From: Bacteroidales bacterium
GTDB lineage: Bacteria > Bacteroidota > Bacteroidia > Bacteroidales > Muribaculaceae
Assembly: GCA_015061085.1 (NCBI GenBank)
Contig: SUXG01000005.1
Span: 1 to 64,000 of the forward strand
Direction: 5' to 3'
Length of the DNA stretch: 64,000 nt
Shown here in pieces: positions 49,872-58,317 of this stretch (position 1 is the stretch's first letter; each line of letters begins with the position of its first letter). Below the pieces are notes generated by a model. That model saw nothing but the letters and a program-made list of their open reading frames with translations. It was not told the DNA's origin and did no database searches. The position numbers were made by a program, and so were the translations under genes.

Positions 49872-50666
49872 ATGAAAACTTTCAAACTAAGAGAAGAAGC
49901 ATTGTTTGCGAGGTGGCTGCAGGCGTGCATTGAAAGAGATGGGATAAGCGCCGATGAATTTGCTTACGATGGTTTGCTATTTCGTGGCGAGTGTAGGAGT
50001 GTCAACGGCTGCTGGGAGATGCAACCCGGAGATGAGACAGAGTTATGGAATGATGCTTGTTGTCGGTTGTTAATCTTGACCAAGGACACTACCGTCAATG
50101 GAGGTATGGACGATATACGTATCGAGTCGGCTCGTCAGAATCATACGGGTGTCGAAGTAAAGACATCGTTGACAACATTCTACAAAAATCTGACGCTGTG
50201 GTCGTATGCTCTGCTGAATGCTCTACAAGGAGGTCGGATTCTCAGTTATGATGACACACCGGATTGGGATCGTCTGCGTGAAATCTACACCACCTCGCCG
50301 ATAGCTCGCGTCAATTGCAAGAAGCAGATAGGCGATTCGTCGATAAGCAATGAGTGTCTGAAGTCGCACATCGAACGATATGCCTCGTTCTTAACAGAGC
50401 AAGTAGAGATATATGATGCCGACGTGATTCTCTGCTGCGGAGGAAGTGGCGTGATAAGGGATTTTGTGAATCGTTGCTACTTACCTGATTTAGTGAGATT
50501 TTCCGATGATGGGTGGGTGTGGTATTCGCCTTCTACTCGCAAAGTGGTGATTGACAGCTATCACCCCTCGGTGCTGAAAAACAAGCAGGAAATGTATGAG
50601 CAGATGATGGCCGACTTGCGAGCATTCCTTGCAGAATATCCTGAATTTAAGAGGGAAAGGCGTTAA
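49872..50666 (+). CDS. Uracil-DNA-glycosylase-superfamily-like protein
   Basis: LLILTKDTT..., ARVNCKKQIGDSSISN, DADVILCCGGSGVIRDF, VIDSYHPS: UDG-fold-like motif layout. Confidence 0.5.
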   Translation: MKTFKLREEALFARWLQACIERDGISADEFAYDGLLFRGECRSVNGCWEMQPGDETELWNDACCRLLILTKDTTVNGGMDDIRIESARQNHTGVEVKTSLTTFYKNLTLWSYALLNALQGGRILSYDDTPDWDRLREIYTTSPIARVNCKKQIGDSSISNECLKSHIERYASFLTEQVEIYDADVILCCGGSGVIRDFVNRCYLPDLVRFSDDGWVWYSPSTRKVVIDSYHPSVLKNKQEMYEQMMADLRAFLAEYPEFKRERR

Positions 50667-50796
50667 CGGAGGCGAAGTCAAATATTGTAGGCAAGAAATT
50701 GATGTTATATTAAAGAAAAAATAATTTTTGACTAAAATCTTGCAGAAATCAAAAATAATGTTTACCTTTGCAGTCGCAAATCAGAAATGATAGGCC

Positions 50797-50879
50797 GGGC
50801 GAATACCAGAGTGGCCAAATGGGGCAGACTGTAAATCTGCTGGCTTATGCCTTCGGTGGTTCGAATCCATCTTCGCCCA
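50797..50879 (+). tRNA. tRNA-Tyr (anticodon GTA)
   Basis: GGGCGAATACCAGAGTGGCCAAATGGGGCAGACTGTAAATCTGCTGGC...GGTTCGAATCCATCTTCGCCCA; long variable arm; TACCTTTG promoter box at 50763-50770. Confidence 0.96.
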
Positions 50880-50880
50880 C

Positions 50881-50921
50881 AAAATAAAAGCGACAATCCA
50901 TCGGGTTGTCGCTTTTATTTT
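50881..50921. terminator. Bidirectional terminator between tRNA-Tyr and upp
   Basis: AAAATAAAAGCGACAA-tccatcggg-TTGTCGCTTTTATTTT. Confidence 0.8.
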
Positions 50922-50931
50922 ATAATGTCAA

Positions 50932-51597
50932 TCACTCTTTTTGTCCAAATGCGAGGTCGCCGGCATCGCCGAGTCCCGGAATGATGTAGGAATGAGAGTT
51001 GATTTCGTCGTCGATTGCTCCAACCCATAGAGTGGTGCGATCGGCAGGGAAATGTTTGCAAACGTATTCTACTGCCTGACGAGATGCAATGGCTGATGCT
51101 ATGTGGATGTGTTTAGGTTCTCCCTTGCTGAGAAGAGCACGATAGCCGAGCTCCATTGATGCTCCGGTGGCAAGCATCGGATCGACGAGCATCAACACCT
51201 TGTCTTGAATAGAGGGCGAAGCGAGGTACTCGATGAGTACGTCAAACGTATCACCTGTCTCTTTATATTTGCGATAAGCGCTGACAAAAGCATTTTCGGC
51301 ATGGTCGAAGTAGTTTAAAAATCCTTGGTGCATAGGCAGTCCGGCACGAAGAATTGTTGCAACAACGACTTTGTCGGCGGGAGTTTGACATTTGGCAATT
51401 CCGAGTGGAGTGGTCGTATCGACTGTCTTGTAGTCTAAACGACGGCTGATTTCGTATGCCATAATCTCGCCAATACGTTCCAAATTGCGACGGAAACGCA
51501 TTTGGTCGCGTTGTATCACAGTGTCGCGAAGTTCGAGCATGTATTGGCTGACCAATGAAGGTCGTTCTGCAAAGTTGATTATCTCGATATTGTTCAT
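50932..51597 (-). CDS. upp: Uracil phosphoribosyltransferase
   Basis: VATILRAGLPMHQGFLNYF...LMLVDPMLATGASMELGYRALL. Confidence 0.93.
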   Translation of the reverse strand: MNNIEIINFAERPSLVSQYMLELRDTVIQRDQMRFRRNLERIGEIMAYEISRRLDYKTVDTTTPLGIAKCQTPADKVVVATILRAGLPMHQGFLNYFDHAENAFVSAYRKYKETGDTFDVLIEYLASPSIQDKVLMLVDPMLATGASMELGYRALLSKGEPKHIHIASAIASRQAVEYVCKHFPADRTTLWVGAIDDEINSHSYIIPGLGDAGDLAFGQKE

Positions 51598-51629
51598 GAT
51601 AGTAATATTTTTATAATGTGGGGTGAGTT

Positions 51630-52529
51630 TTAGTTATTCTTATTTGATAGGATTTTAATGGCTTTTTCTTTGTCGGCAACGAGTTGTGTTTTAAGCTCAT
51701 CAATCGACTTGAATTGTCGCTCTTGTCGCATCAGGCAGACAAATTCTAATGTTATCGACTTGCCATACAGGTTGTCGTTAAAGTCGAAAATATTTGCTTC
51801 GATGGAGCGATAAGTGCGCCCGTCGCGTATTGTGGGGCGATGACCGATATTGACCATTGCGCCATGTCGTTGTCCGTCGGGTGTTATGGCAAAAGCAGCA
51901 TATACGCCGTTGGCAGGAATTAATTTCTTGTGGTCGTCGGGGTGCAGGTTTGCTGTCGGGAAACCGATGGTCTGCCCTAATTCTTTGCCGTGCTCCACAA
52001 TCCCATGAAGAGGATAGAGATAGCCGAGTTTTTTGTTTGCTTCTTCGATTTTTCCTTCTGTGATCAAGCGTCGGATAATGGTTGAACTGACATCAGGCAA
52101 TTCTTCGGCTTTGATGAGGTTGAGTCCGATTTTGTCGGCAAAACGTTGGTAGTCTTCAAAAGAAGAGTCTCTGTCGTGACCGAATTTGTTGTCGTAGCCA
52201 ATGACTAACGTATCGACAAGGTGTCGGTCGTGAAGTTCTTGCATATAGTTGGAAGATGTCATGTTTCGCAATTCTTCATTGAATCGGATTGGGTGGATGT
52301 TTAGTCCCAATTGCTCAAACTTACGACATTGGGCTTCAAAAGTCATGAGTTTTGGAGGGACTCTCGATGGGTCGATGATTTCCAGCGGATGTTCTGCAAA
52401 GGCATAGACAAAAGGAGCAAGACCTGTAGATGATGCTATCGATAGGACTTGTTCTAATACAATCCTATGGCCGCAATGGACACCATCGAATGTCCCGATA
52501 GTCGCTACTTTGTGGCACTCCTCTTTCAT
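51630..52529 (-). CDS. ribF: Bifunctional riboflavin kinase/FAD synthetase
   Basis: ATIGTFDGVHCGHRIVLEQ; GYDNKFGHDRD; GFPTANLHPDD. Confidence 0.93.
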   Translation of the reverse strand: MKEECHKVATIGTFDGVHCGHRIVLEQVLSIASSTGLAPFVYAFAEHPLEIIDPSRVPPKLMTFEAQCRKFEQLGLNIHPIRFNEELRNMTSSNYMQELHDRHLVDTLVIGYDNKFGHDRDSSFEDYQRFADKIGLNLIKAEELPDVSSTIIRRLITEGKIEEANKKLGYLYPLHGIVEHGKELGQTIGFPTANLHPDDHKKLIPANGVYAAFAITPDGQRHGAMVNIGHRPTIRDGRTYRSIEANIFDFNDNLYGKSITLEFVCLMRQERQFKSIDELKTQLVADKEKAIKILSNKNN

Positions 52530-53152
52530 TGTATGCTGTTGAGAATTTCGGTAAATTCCACCTCCGGAGGTACGAGCGCCGAATCAATGCCACACTCTTT
52601 TGCTGCGTCGCAATTAGCTTGCGAATCGTCTAAGAAAAGAGTGCGTGAACCGTCTAAATTGTAGCGATGAGTAAGCGTTTCAAAGATTTTCTTGCTCGGT
52701 TTGCAAGCTTGGTCGGCAAACGAAGTCACGATGCCGTCGAAATAGTCGTTGATAGCAAGACCTTCTTGACGGAAAAGGCGGTCGATGACGCTATTGAAAA
52801 GGATAGCATTTGTGTTTGAGAGAGCATAAACTTTCTTTGTCTTACGGAGTTCGCGAAGAGCTTTGAGACGTTCGATCGGGAGGCTCGGAATGAATGTACA
52901 GAAAGCGTCTTCAAGTTCCTTATTGGTGATTTCTTTGTTGTTGCACATCGAGCGCATAATGTCGTAGAACTCAGCGGCAGTGATTTTGCCTTCTTCAAGT
53001 TCCAAAAAAGCGCCTTGTTGCTTGTATGGGTCAATGATTTTGGCGGCATCATAAAGACCGATTTTGTTGAGCTCGTCGATACATGCTTGAGGGTCGATAT
53101 CGACAATGACTCCACCAAGGTCGAACACTATATTGTCATACTTCGTAATCAT
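52526..53152 (-). CDS. HAD-superfamily hydrolase
   Basis: IVFDLGGVIVDIDP; YALSNTNAILF; TLFLDDSQANCDAAKECGI. Confidence 0.9.
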   Translation of the reverse strand: MITKYDNIVFDLGGVIVDIDPQACIDELNKIGLYDAAKIIDPYKQQGAFLELEEGKITAAEFYDIMRSMCNNKEITNKELEDAFCTFIPSLPIERLKALRELRKTKKVYALSNTNAILFNSVIDRLFRQEGLAINDYFDGIVTSFADQACKPSKKIFETLTHRYNLDGSRTLFLDDSQANCDAAKECGIDSALVPPEVEFTEILNSIQ

Positions 53153-53246
53153 ATTCTATTGCGTATTAAAGGGTTTTTATAAATTCCCGGATTTGTTAAT
53201 ACTTCAGCTCTTGGACAGCATCTTTTTGTGCGCTCTGAAAAGCTAT

Positions 53247-53397
53247 GCAAAGTTAAGCAAACGAGTGCAGAACACCAAACGAAATCGCAGATTTCAATAT
53301 CGAGCTATCGTTTCGGTAGCACAAGTTACATAATGGCTCCCGCCTTGTGGGTGCCGAGTGCCGCCGAACATATCTAAAGTTAAGCAAAAACGAGCGG
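53247..53397. repeat. Dispersed intergenic repeat, copy 2
   Basis: GCAAAGTTAAGCAAACGAGTGCAGAAC ... GTGCCGAGTGCCGCCGAACATATCTAAAGTTAAGCAAAAACGAGCGG; cf. 15883-15982. Confidence 0.75.
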
Positions 53398-53443
53398 AGA
53401 TAGCCAATAGAGTTCCCTTGATTTACTCCTTATGAATGAGATT

Positions 53444-53513
53444 TAAACCCAAAATATACGGATAATTTAGGTTTATAATCCCAAAATATCCCGATAATTT
53501 GGGATTAGAGGTA
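53444..53513. repeat. 70-bp direct repeat, copy A (two 32-bp imperfect palindromes), downstream of ATPase gene
   Basis: TAAACCCAAAATATACGGATAATTTAGGTTTA + TAATCCCAAAATATCCCGATAATTTGGGATTA + GAGGTAG. Confidence 0.95.
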
Positions 53514-53539
53514 GCAATGAGTGTTCGTTCTACATTTTT

Positions 53540-54664
53540 TCAGACCCATTCGTAGAAGTTTTCGGGCGTAACGACTATCGATTGTTTTGGAGAGTATGTC
53601 TCTTCGAATGTTTTGGGTAGGGGTGTGTCTTTTTTGTTAGGATTCCATTTCATTTCGAATGCTGAGATTTCGCCATTTTCGATTTCGATGTAGTCAACTT
53701 CTTGCTGACGGGTTGTTCGCCAAAAATAGCTTTGTGCGTACGAACCATTGTAGTGGTTGTGTTTAATGCGTTCGCTGATGAAGAAATTTTCCCAAAGCGC
53801 CCCTACGTCTTGGCGCATCGCGAGTGGCGCGAAGTTCTGAATAATTGCGTTACGAATACCATTGTCGTAGAAGTATATTTTCTTGCTTTTGCGTAGTTCG
53901 GTACGCAGATTTCGGCTGAATGCCGAAAGACGGAAGATGACAAAGCATTTTTCCAACATGTCGATATAGCGCTCGATAGTCTTATTGTCAGTGCCGATAG
54001 TCTTGGCAAGTTCGTTGTATGATACTTCGCTTCCGACTTGCAGAGCCAAGGCTATCAGTAGCTTATTGATTAGCTCCGGTCGGCGTATTCCTTCATGCTC
54101 CAGGATGTCCTTGTAGAGATAGCTTGAAGCGAGATTCATTAGGATTTCTTTGGCATTGTCGGGGTTGTTGAGCACATCGGGATATGAGCCGTAAAGCAGG
54201 CGGCTGTCGAGAGTCTGCTTTACATAGAGCAGACCTTTGTCGTGCATCAACTCTTCGGTTGACATCGGGTATAGTGTATATTCGTATTTTCTTCCCGTCA
54301 AGGGTTCGTTCAGCCTGTTTCTGAGTTCGAACGATGATGAGCCTGTCGCCAAGAGTTGAATGTCGGGGAAGTTGTCGGTTATGAGTTTGAGTGTCATGCC
54401 TATGTTGTCAACGCGCTGAGCTTCATCGATGACCACTACTTTGTTTTTGCCGATAAGCAGAGCCAATTCTTTGCTATTGATGTCGGTCAGAATCTGTCTT
54501 GTTTCCGGTTCGTCGCAGTTTAGAATTAAAGTGGGCTGTTGGATTTGCTTGACTATATTGTCGAAAAGGGTACTCTTGCCGACCTGTCGGGCGCCAATGA
54601 GAATGATAGCCTTTTTCTGATGCAATCTGTTTTCGATTACGCTTTGGAGAGAACGTGTAAACAT
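53540..54664 (-). CDS. AAA-type ATP-binding protein (AAA_14/DUF4143 family)
   Basis: IILIGARQVGKSTLFDNIV, VVVIDEAQRVDNIG, LLATGSSSFELR, EVDYIEIENGEISAFEMKWNP. Confidence 0.88.
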   Translation of the reverse strand: MFTRSLQSVIENRLHQKKAIILIGARQVGKSTLFDNIVKQIQQPTLILNCDEPETRQILTDINSKELALLIGKNKVVVIDEAQRVDNIGMTLKLITDNFPDIQLLATGSSSFELRNRLNEPLTGRKYEYTLYPMSTEELMHDKGLLYVKQTLDSRLLYGSYPDVLNNPDNAKEILMNLASSYLYKDILEHEGIRRPELINKLLIALALQVGSEVSYNELAKTIGTDNKTIERYIDMLEKCFVIFRLSAFSRNLRTELRKSKKIYFYDNGIRNAIIQNFAPLAMRQDVGALWENFFISERIKHNHYNGSYAQSYFWRTTRQQEVDYIEIENGEISAFEMKWNPNKKDTPLPKTFEETYSPKQSIVVTPENFYEWV

Positions 54665-54692
54665 AGGTTTGTGATATTTTGTAAATCTGCTG

Positions 54693-54700
54693 CAAAGTTA
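54693..54700 (-). promoter_or_regulatory. -7 box TAACTTTG for the 53540-54664 ATPase gene, with TTTG 19 nt upstream inside the repeat
   Basis: Minus strand TTTG-N19-TAACTTTG. Confidence 0.55.
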
Positions 54701-54713
54701 GTAAAAAAATGTC

Positions 54714-54783
54714 TAAACCCAAAAAATACGGATAATTTAGGTTTATAATCCCAAAATATCCCGATAATTTGGGATTAGAGGTA
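54714..54783. repeat. 70-bp direct repeat, copy B (two 32-bp imperfect palindromes), upstream of ATPase gene
   Basis: Differs from 53444-53513 at about one base. Confidence 0.95.
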
Positions 54784-55049
54784 GTAGCGTTGAAGTTTGG
54801 TAGTCGCACAGATTAGTGTCAACTACGGGGCTTTTTGCATGCCATGCAACATAGTTTGGTGTAAAAGCTAATTATGAGATTAAGATTAATTGTAAAATGA
54901 TAGGATAATAAACTTGAGAGCGTGCTTGAAGTTATAAAATTTTTTACAATTATGCTGTAAGATTGGATTGGGATTGTCGGATTTAATCATTAGAGAGTTG
55001 CGCTATATTTTGCCAACTATTTTGATCAATTGACCTCGGATTTATTTGG

Positions 55050-55153
55050 GAAATGTATAAAAAGAAATAAGAGCCGTCATCACGACGCCTCTTATTTCTT
55101 ACTGACTTTATTGTATTACTGACTTAAACTTTTTTATGAGAGTGTTTATTTTT
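55050..55153 (-). ncRNA. Candidate small RNA
   Basis: Minus-strand promoter TTTG (55190-55187)-N19-TATCTTTG (55167-55160); hairpin AAGAAATAAGAG.../CTCTTATTTCTT with TTTTTATA (minus strand) at about 55061-55100; no long ORF. Confidence 0.35.
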
Positions 55154-55525
55154 CTGCTACAAAGATATGTCAAAATATTTTACTGACAAAATAAAATCAA
55201 AGAAATCTATCAGTTTTGTGGCAAAATAAGCAAAATAAACCAATATTATCACAAATAGACCAATAATGTTATACGATTTTATGGTTTTATATTTAAAATA
55301 TAGGGCCTTAAATAGTCATATAAAGTGAAATTGATTTTGTTGTTAAAAGTAAGATTTGATAAATGATAGATATAATGAGTGCATCAATGTAATAAAATCC
55401 GGTATATCGTTATTGTAAAAGAGAATGTAAGACAGGTACTAATGGCTTAGTTCAAAGTTGTAACAAATAAAATAGTCGTTATTTTTGGTAGTCTGCAGTT
55501 GATTTTGTAACTTTGGCATTGATAT

Positions 55526-56629
55526 ATGTACATAGAGAAAATATCAATATTAAATTTCAAGAACATTGCAGAAGCGACGCTTGAATTTTCTTCTCGAGTA
55601 AATTGTTTCCTTGGGCGTAATGGTATGGGGAAAAGCAATTTGCTTGAGGCGATATATTTTTTGAGTTTTGTACGCAGTTTTGGGCAAATGCCGGATTCGG
55701 CATTGATACGCCATGGGCAGGAAATGTTGTTGGTACAAGGTGTTTACCACAAAAATTCGGACGTTGTGGAGAATTTGTCGTGTGGCATTGTGCCCGGAAA
55801 GCGAAAGACGCTCAAACGCAATGGGAAGGAATATGAAAAGCTTTCGGAGCATATCGGTCAGTTTCCGATAGTAGTGGTTTCGCCACAAGACAGCAGGATA
55901 GTGTCGGGTAGTGGCGAAGAGCGTCGTAAACTGATGGATATGGTGATTTCCCAGGCTGATAAGACGTATCTTTCGCAGTTGATTCGCTATAATAAGTCGC
56001 TTGAGCAGCGCAATAAGATGCTTCGCGTCGGATTTAAGGATAAGTTGCTCTATGACTCTATCGAATCGCAAATGGAAAGTGCCGCCGACTATATATTTGA
56101 GGCGCGTAGGCGTTGGGTGGAAGAGGATATGTCGGAGCCGTTCAATCGCTATTATGCGCAAGTGGCATCAAGCAGAGAAGTGGCGACTATAGACTATAAG
56201 AGCGTGCTGAAGGAAATGCCGTTTCGCGAAGTTCTGGAGCAAAACAGAGCAAAGGATGAAGTGTTGGGTTACACATCGAAGGGTCTGCACCGAGATGATT
56301 TGGAAATGGGTCTCGACGGCTATTCCATGCGACGTCTCGGCAGTCAGGGCCAGTTGAAAACATTCACTATAGCACTGCGCTTTGCCATATTTGAGTATTT
56401 GAAGCGCACCTCAGGTGTGACGCCGATACTATTGCTCGATGATATTTTTGATAAACTTGATGCAGAACGCGTCAAACACATAATGGAGATTGTCAGTGTC
56501 AGTGATATTTTCGGACAGATATTTATTACCGATACCAATCGTAAACATCTTGACGAAATACTTGTTCAAATAGGTGGAGACTATCGTCTTTTGGAAGTTG
56601 AAAACGGGCAATTTACGCCGATAATCTGA
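55526..56629 (+). CDS. recF: DNA replication and repair protein RecF
   Basis: MYIEKISILNFKNIAEATLEFSSRVNCFLGRNGMGKSNLLEAIYFLSF; LLLDDIFDKLDAERV. Confidence 0.95.
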   Translation: MYIEKISILNFKNIAEATLEFSSRVNCFLGRNGMGKSNLLEAIYFLSFVRSFGQMPDSALIRHGQEMLLVQGVYHKNSDVVENLSCGIVPGKRKTLKRNGKEYEKLSEHIGQFPIVVVSPQDSRIVSGSGEERRKLMDMVISQADKTYLSQLIRYNKSLEQRNKMLRVGFKDKLLYDSIESQMESAADYIFEARRRWVEEDMSEPFNRYYAQVASSREVATIDYKSVLKEMPFREVLEQNRAKDEVLGYTSKGLHRDDLEMGLDGYSMRRLGSQGQLKTFTIALRFAIFEYLKRTSGVTPILLLDDIFDKLDAERVKHIMEIVSVSDIFGQIFITDTNRKHLDEILVQIGGDYRLLEVENGQFTPII

Positions 56630-56636
56630 ACGTATA

Positions 56637-56933
56637 GTGACTATGAAGCGAACAGAAGCGTTGACGATTAAAGAGATAATGGATCAGTATCTTCGCAGTA
56701 GAAATATGGAAGATAAACTGTTTGAGCGCAAAGCATTGGATGTGTGGCCGGTGATTGTGGGCAATGCGATTAATCGCAACACAGTGGAGCGCAAAGTCGA
56801 AAACGGCGTAATGATGGTCAGAATAACTTCTGCAGCGATGCGTAGTGAATTGCAAATGTGTCGTTCGACGCTGATACGCTCAATCAATGAGGCGATAGGA
56901 AAAGATGTTATCTCCGATATACGTTTTATTTAA
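56637..56933 (+). CDS. DUF721 (DciA-like) protein
   Basis: 98-aa, DVWPVIVGNAINRNTVERKVENGVMMVRITSAAMRSELQMCRSTLIRSINEAIG; next to recF. Confidence 0.85.
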   Translation: MTMKRTEALTIKEIMDQYLRSRNMEDKLFERKALDVWPVIVGNAINRNTVERKVENGVMMVRITSAAMRSELQMCRSTLIRSINEAIGKDVISDIRFI

Positions 56934-56954
56934 TAGAAAGACAGATTAGCAATT

Positions 56955-57410
56955 ATGGATAATAAGCAACAATATACAACCGAAGGATTTCGCCATCATA
57001 CCGATGTGCAGATTCGTTTTAATGACATTGATATTTTAGGTCATGTCAACAACACTGTCTATTTTTCGTTCTACGACACCGGCAAGGCTTACTATTTCAA
57101 TGCAGTTCGTCGCGGACAGATGAATTGGCAAGAAGTTGATACAGTGATAGCCAATGTCAATTGTGCCTACATCAGTCCGATACTTTTTGGTGAAAAAGTA
57201 GAGGTCTATACCCGTTGTGAGGTATTGGGTGAGAAAAGTTTCAAGTTGCGACAAATGCTTGTCGAAAAGACTACGGGCGAGGTGAAATCGGTGTGTGAAA
57301 CGGTTATGGTCAGCATTAATCGGGAGACAAAAAAATCGTGTCCTATTCCTGAGAATTGGAGGAAGCAATTTTGCGATTATGAGCAAAGAGATCTTTCTTC
57401 AAAAAGCTGA
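56955..57410 (+). CDS. Acyl-CoA thioesterase (4HBT hot-dog fold)
   Basis: VQIRFNDIDILGHVNNTVYFSFYDTGKAYYF. Confidence 0.9.
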   Translation: MDNKQQYTTEGFRHHTDVQIRFNDIDILGHVNNTVYFSFYDTGKAYYFNAVRRGQMNWQEVDTVIANVNCAYISPILFGEKVEVYTRCEVLGEKSFKLRQMLVEKTTGEVKSVCETVMVSINRETKKSCPIPENWRKQFCDYEQRDLSSKS

Positions 57411-57460
57411 TAAAAACAGGCGTATAAAATAAATTGGAAATAAATTAAAATCAGATAGTT

Positions 57461-58315
57461 ATGACACAATTTGAAATACCTTTGAAGCAAAATGCTTTTC
57501 CGAAAGATTCAGAGGATTTAAAGGTCCTTAACGATGCCTTGTCATGTCGTGCGACAGCATTTGCATTGGCAAAAGAAGAACGTTATCGTGATGCTTTGGA
57601 GCGCACAATCGAAGCCTTGCGTATATTACGTGAATTTTCGGACTTTGAAAATTTGGAGTTTCGTGCGGCTTTTGCGTCATTGCTTTTCGATTTGTCGGAG
57701 ATTTTCTACGACTTGAAGGATTACAAGCAGAGCGAGCATAATTTGGAAATTTTGTTCCGAGTGTTGGATAAATTAGTGGTGGAAGACAGAGATCGTTTCG
57801 GCGAGTTTCATATTTTAGCTATGGATTTGTCAACAAGAATTTTGCGCTCTCGCAAAAAGACTATTGATATGCTCGTTAAGCAACAGATGACTTCGGCTGC
57901 TCTATACGAAAAGGTAAACTCGGGAGTGGTCGCAGCGACAGATAAATTGGTCGACTCTTTACGCAAAGAGGCGCAATTACAAGCGGCTACCGGCGAGTAT
58001 AAATCAGCATTGAAATTTTATGCCGAAGCCATTACATTCTCAAAACGTCGTACAGGTCAAGTGACCCGTAAAGAGATTAAGATGACAATAGAAATGGCGG
58101 AAATCATGATTCGTATTCGTTCGATGCGTCCTCGTGCGACTCAATTGTTGAATGCAGTTTTGCCACATGCTATTGCGCTTGAAACTATTGAATTGGAAGA
58201 AGATATTCTTGCATTGCTTGAAATCATAAATCTCGACATCGAACGTGAACCAAAGTGGAAAACGATGCTTCAAAAATTCTCATTCGTAAAATCATCAAGT
58301 AAAAAACAAAAATAA
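57461..58315 (+). CDS. TPR-like conserved hypothetical protein
   Basis: Helical repeats; located immediately upstream of ribH. Confidence 0.7.
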   Translation: MTQFEIPLKQNAFPKDSEDLKVLNDALSCRATAFALAKEERYRDALERTIEALRILREFSDFENLEFRAAFASLLFDLSEIFYDLKDYKQSEHNLEILFRVLDKLVVEDRDRFGEFHILAMDLSTRILRSRKKTIDMLVKQQMTSAALYEKVNSGVVAATDKLVDSLRKEAQLQAATGEYKSALKFYAEAITFSKRRTGQVTRKEIKMTIEMAEIMIRIRSMRPRATQLLNAVLPHAIALETIELEEDILALLEIINLDIEREPKWKTMLQKFSFVKSSSKKQK

Positions 58316-58317
58316 GA

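Noticed and set aside
50797-50879. tRNA-Tyr as attachment site of an integrated element
   Set aside because: I looked for a duplicated tRNA 3' end (CTTCGCCCAC-type) near the cluster and did not see one, and there is no integrase in the window; only a positional hotspot is suggested.
54714-54783. Possible CRISPR or IS ends in the 32-bp palindrome repeats
   Set aside because: Only two adjacent units with no spacers; no transposase in the interval, so a regulatory/direct-repeat cassette is the simpler reading.
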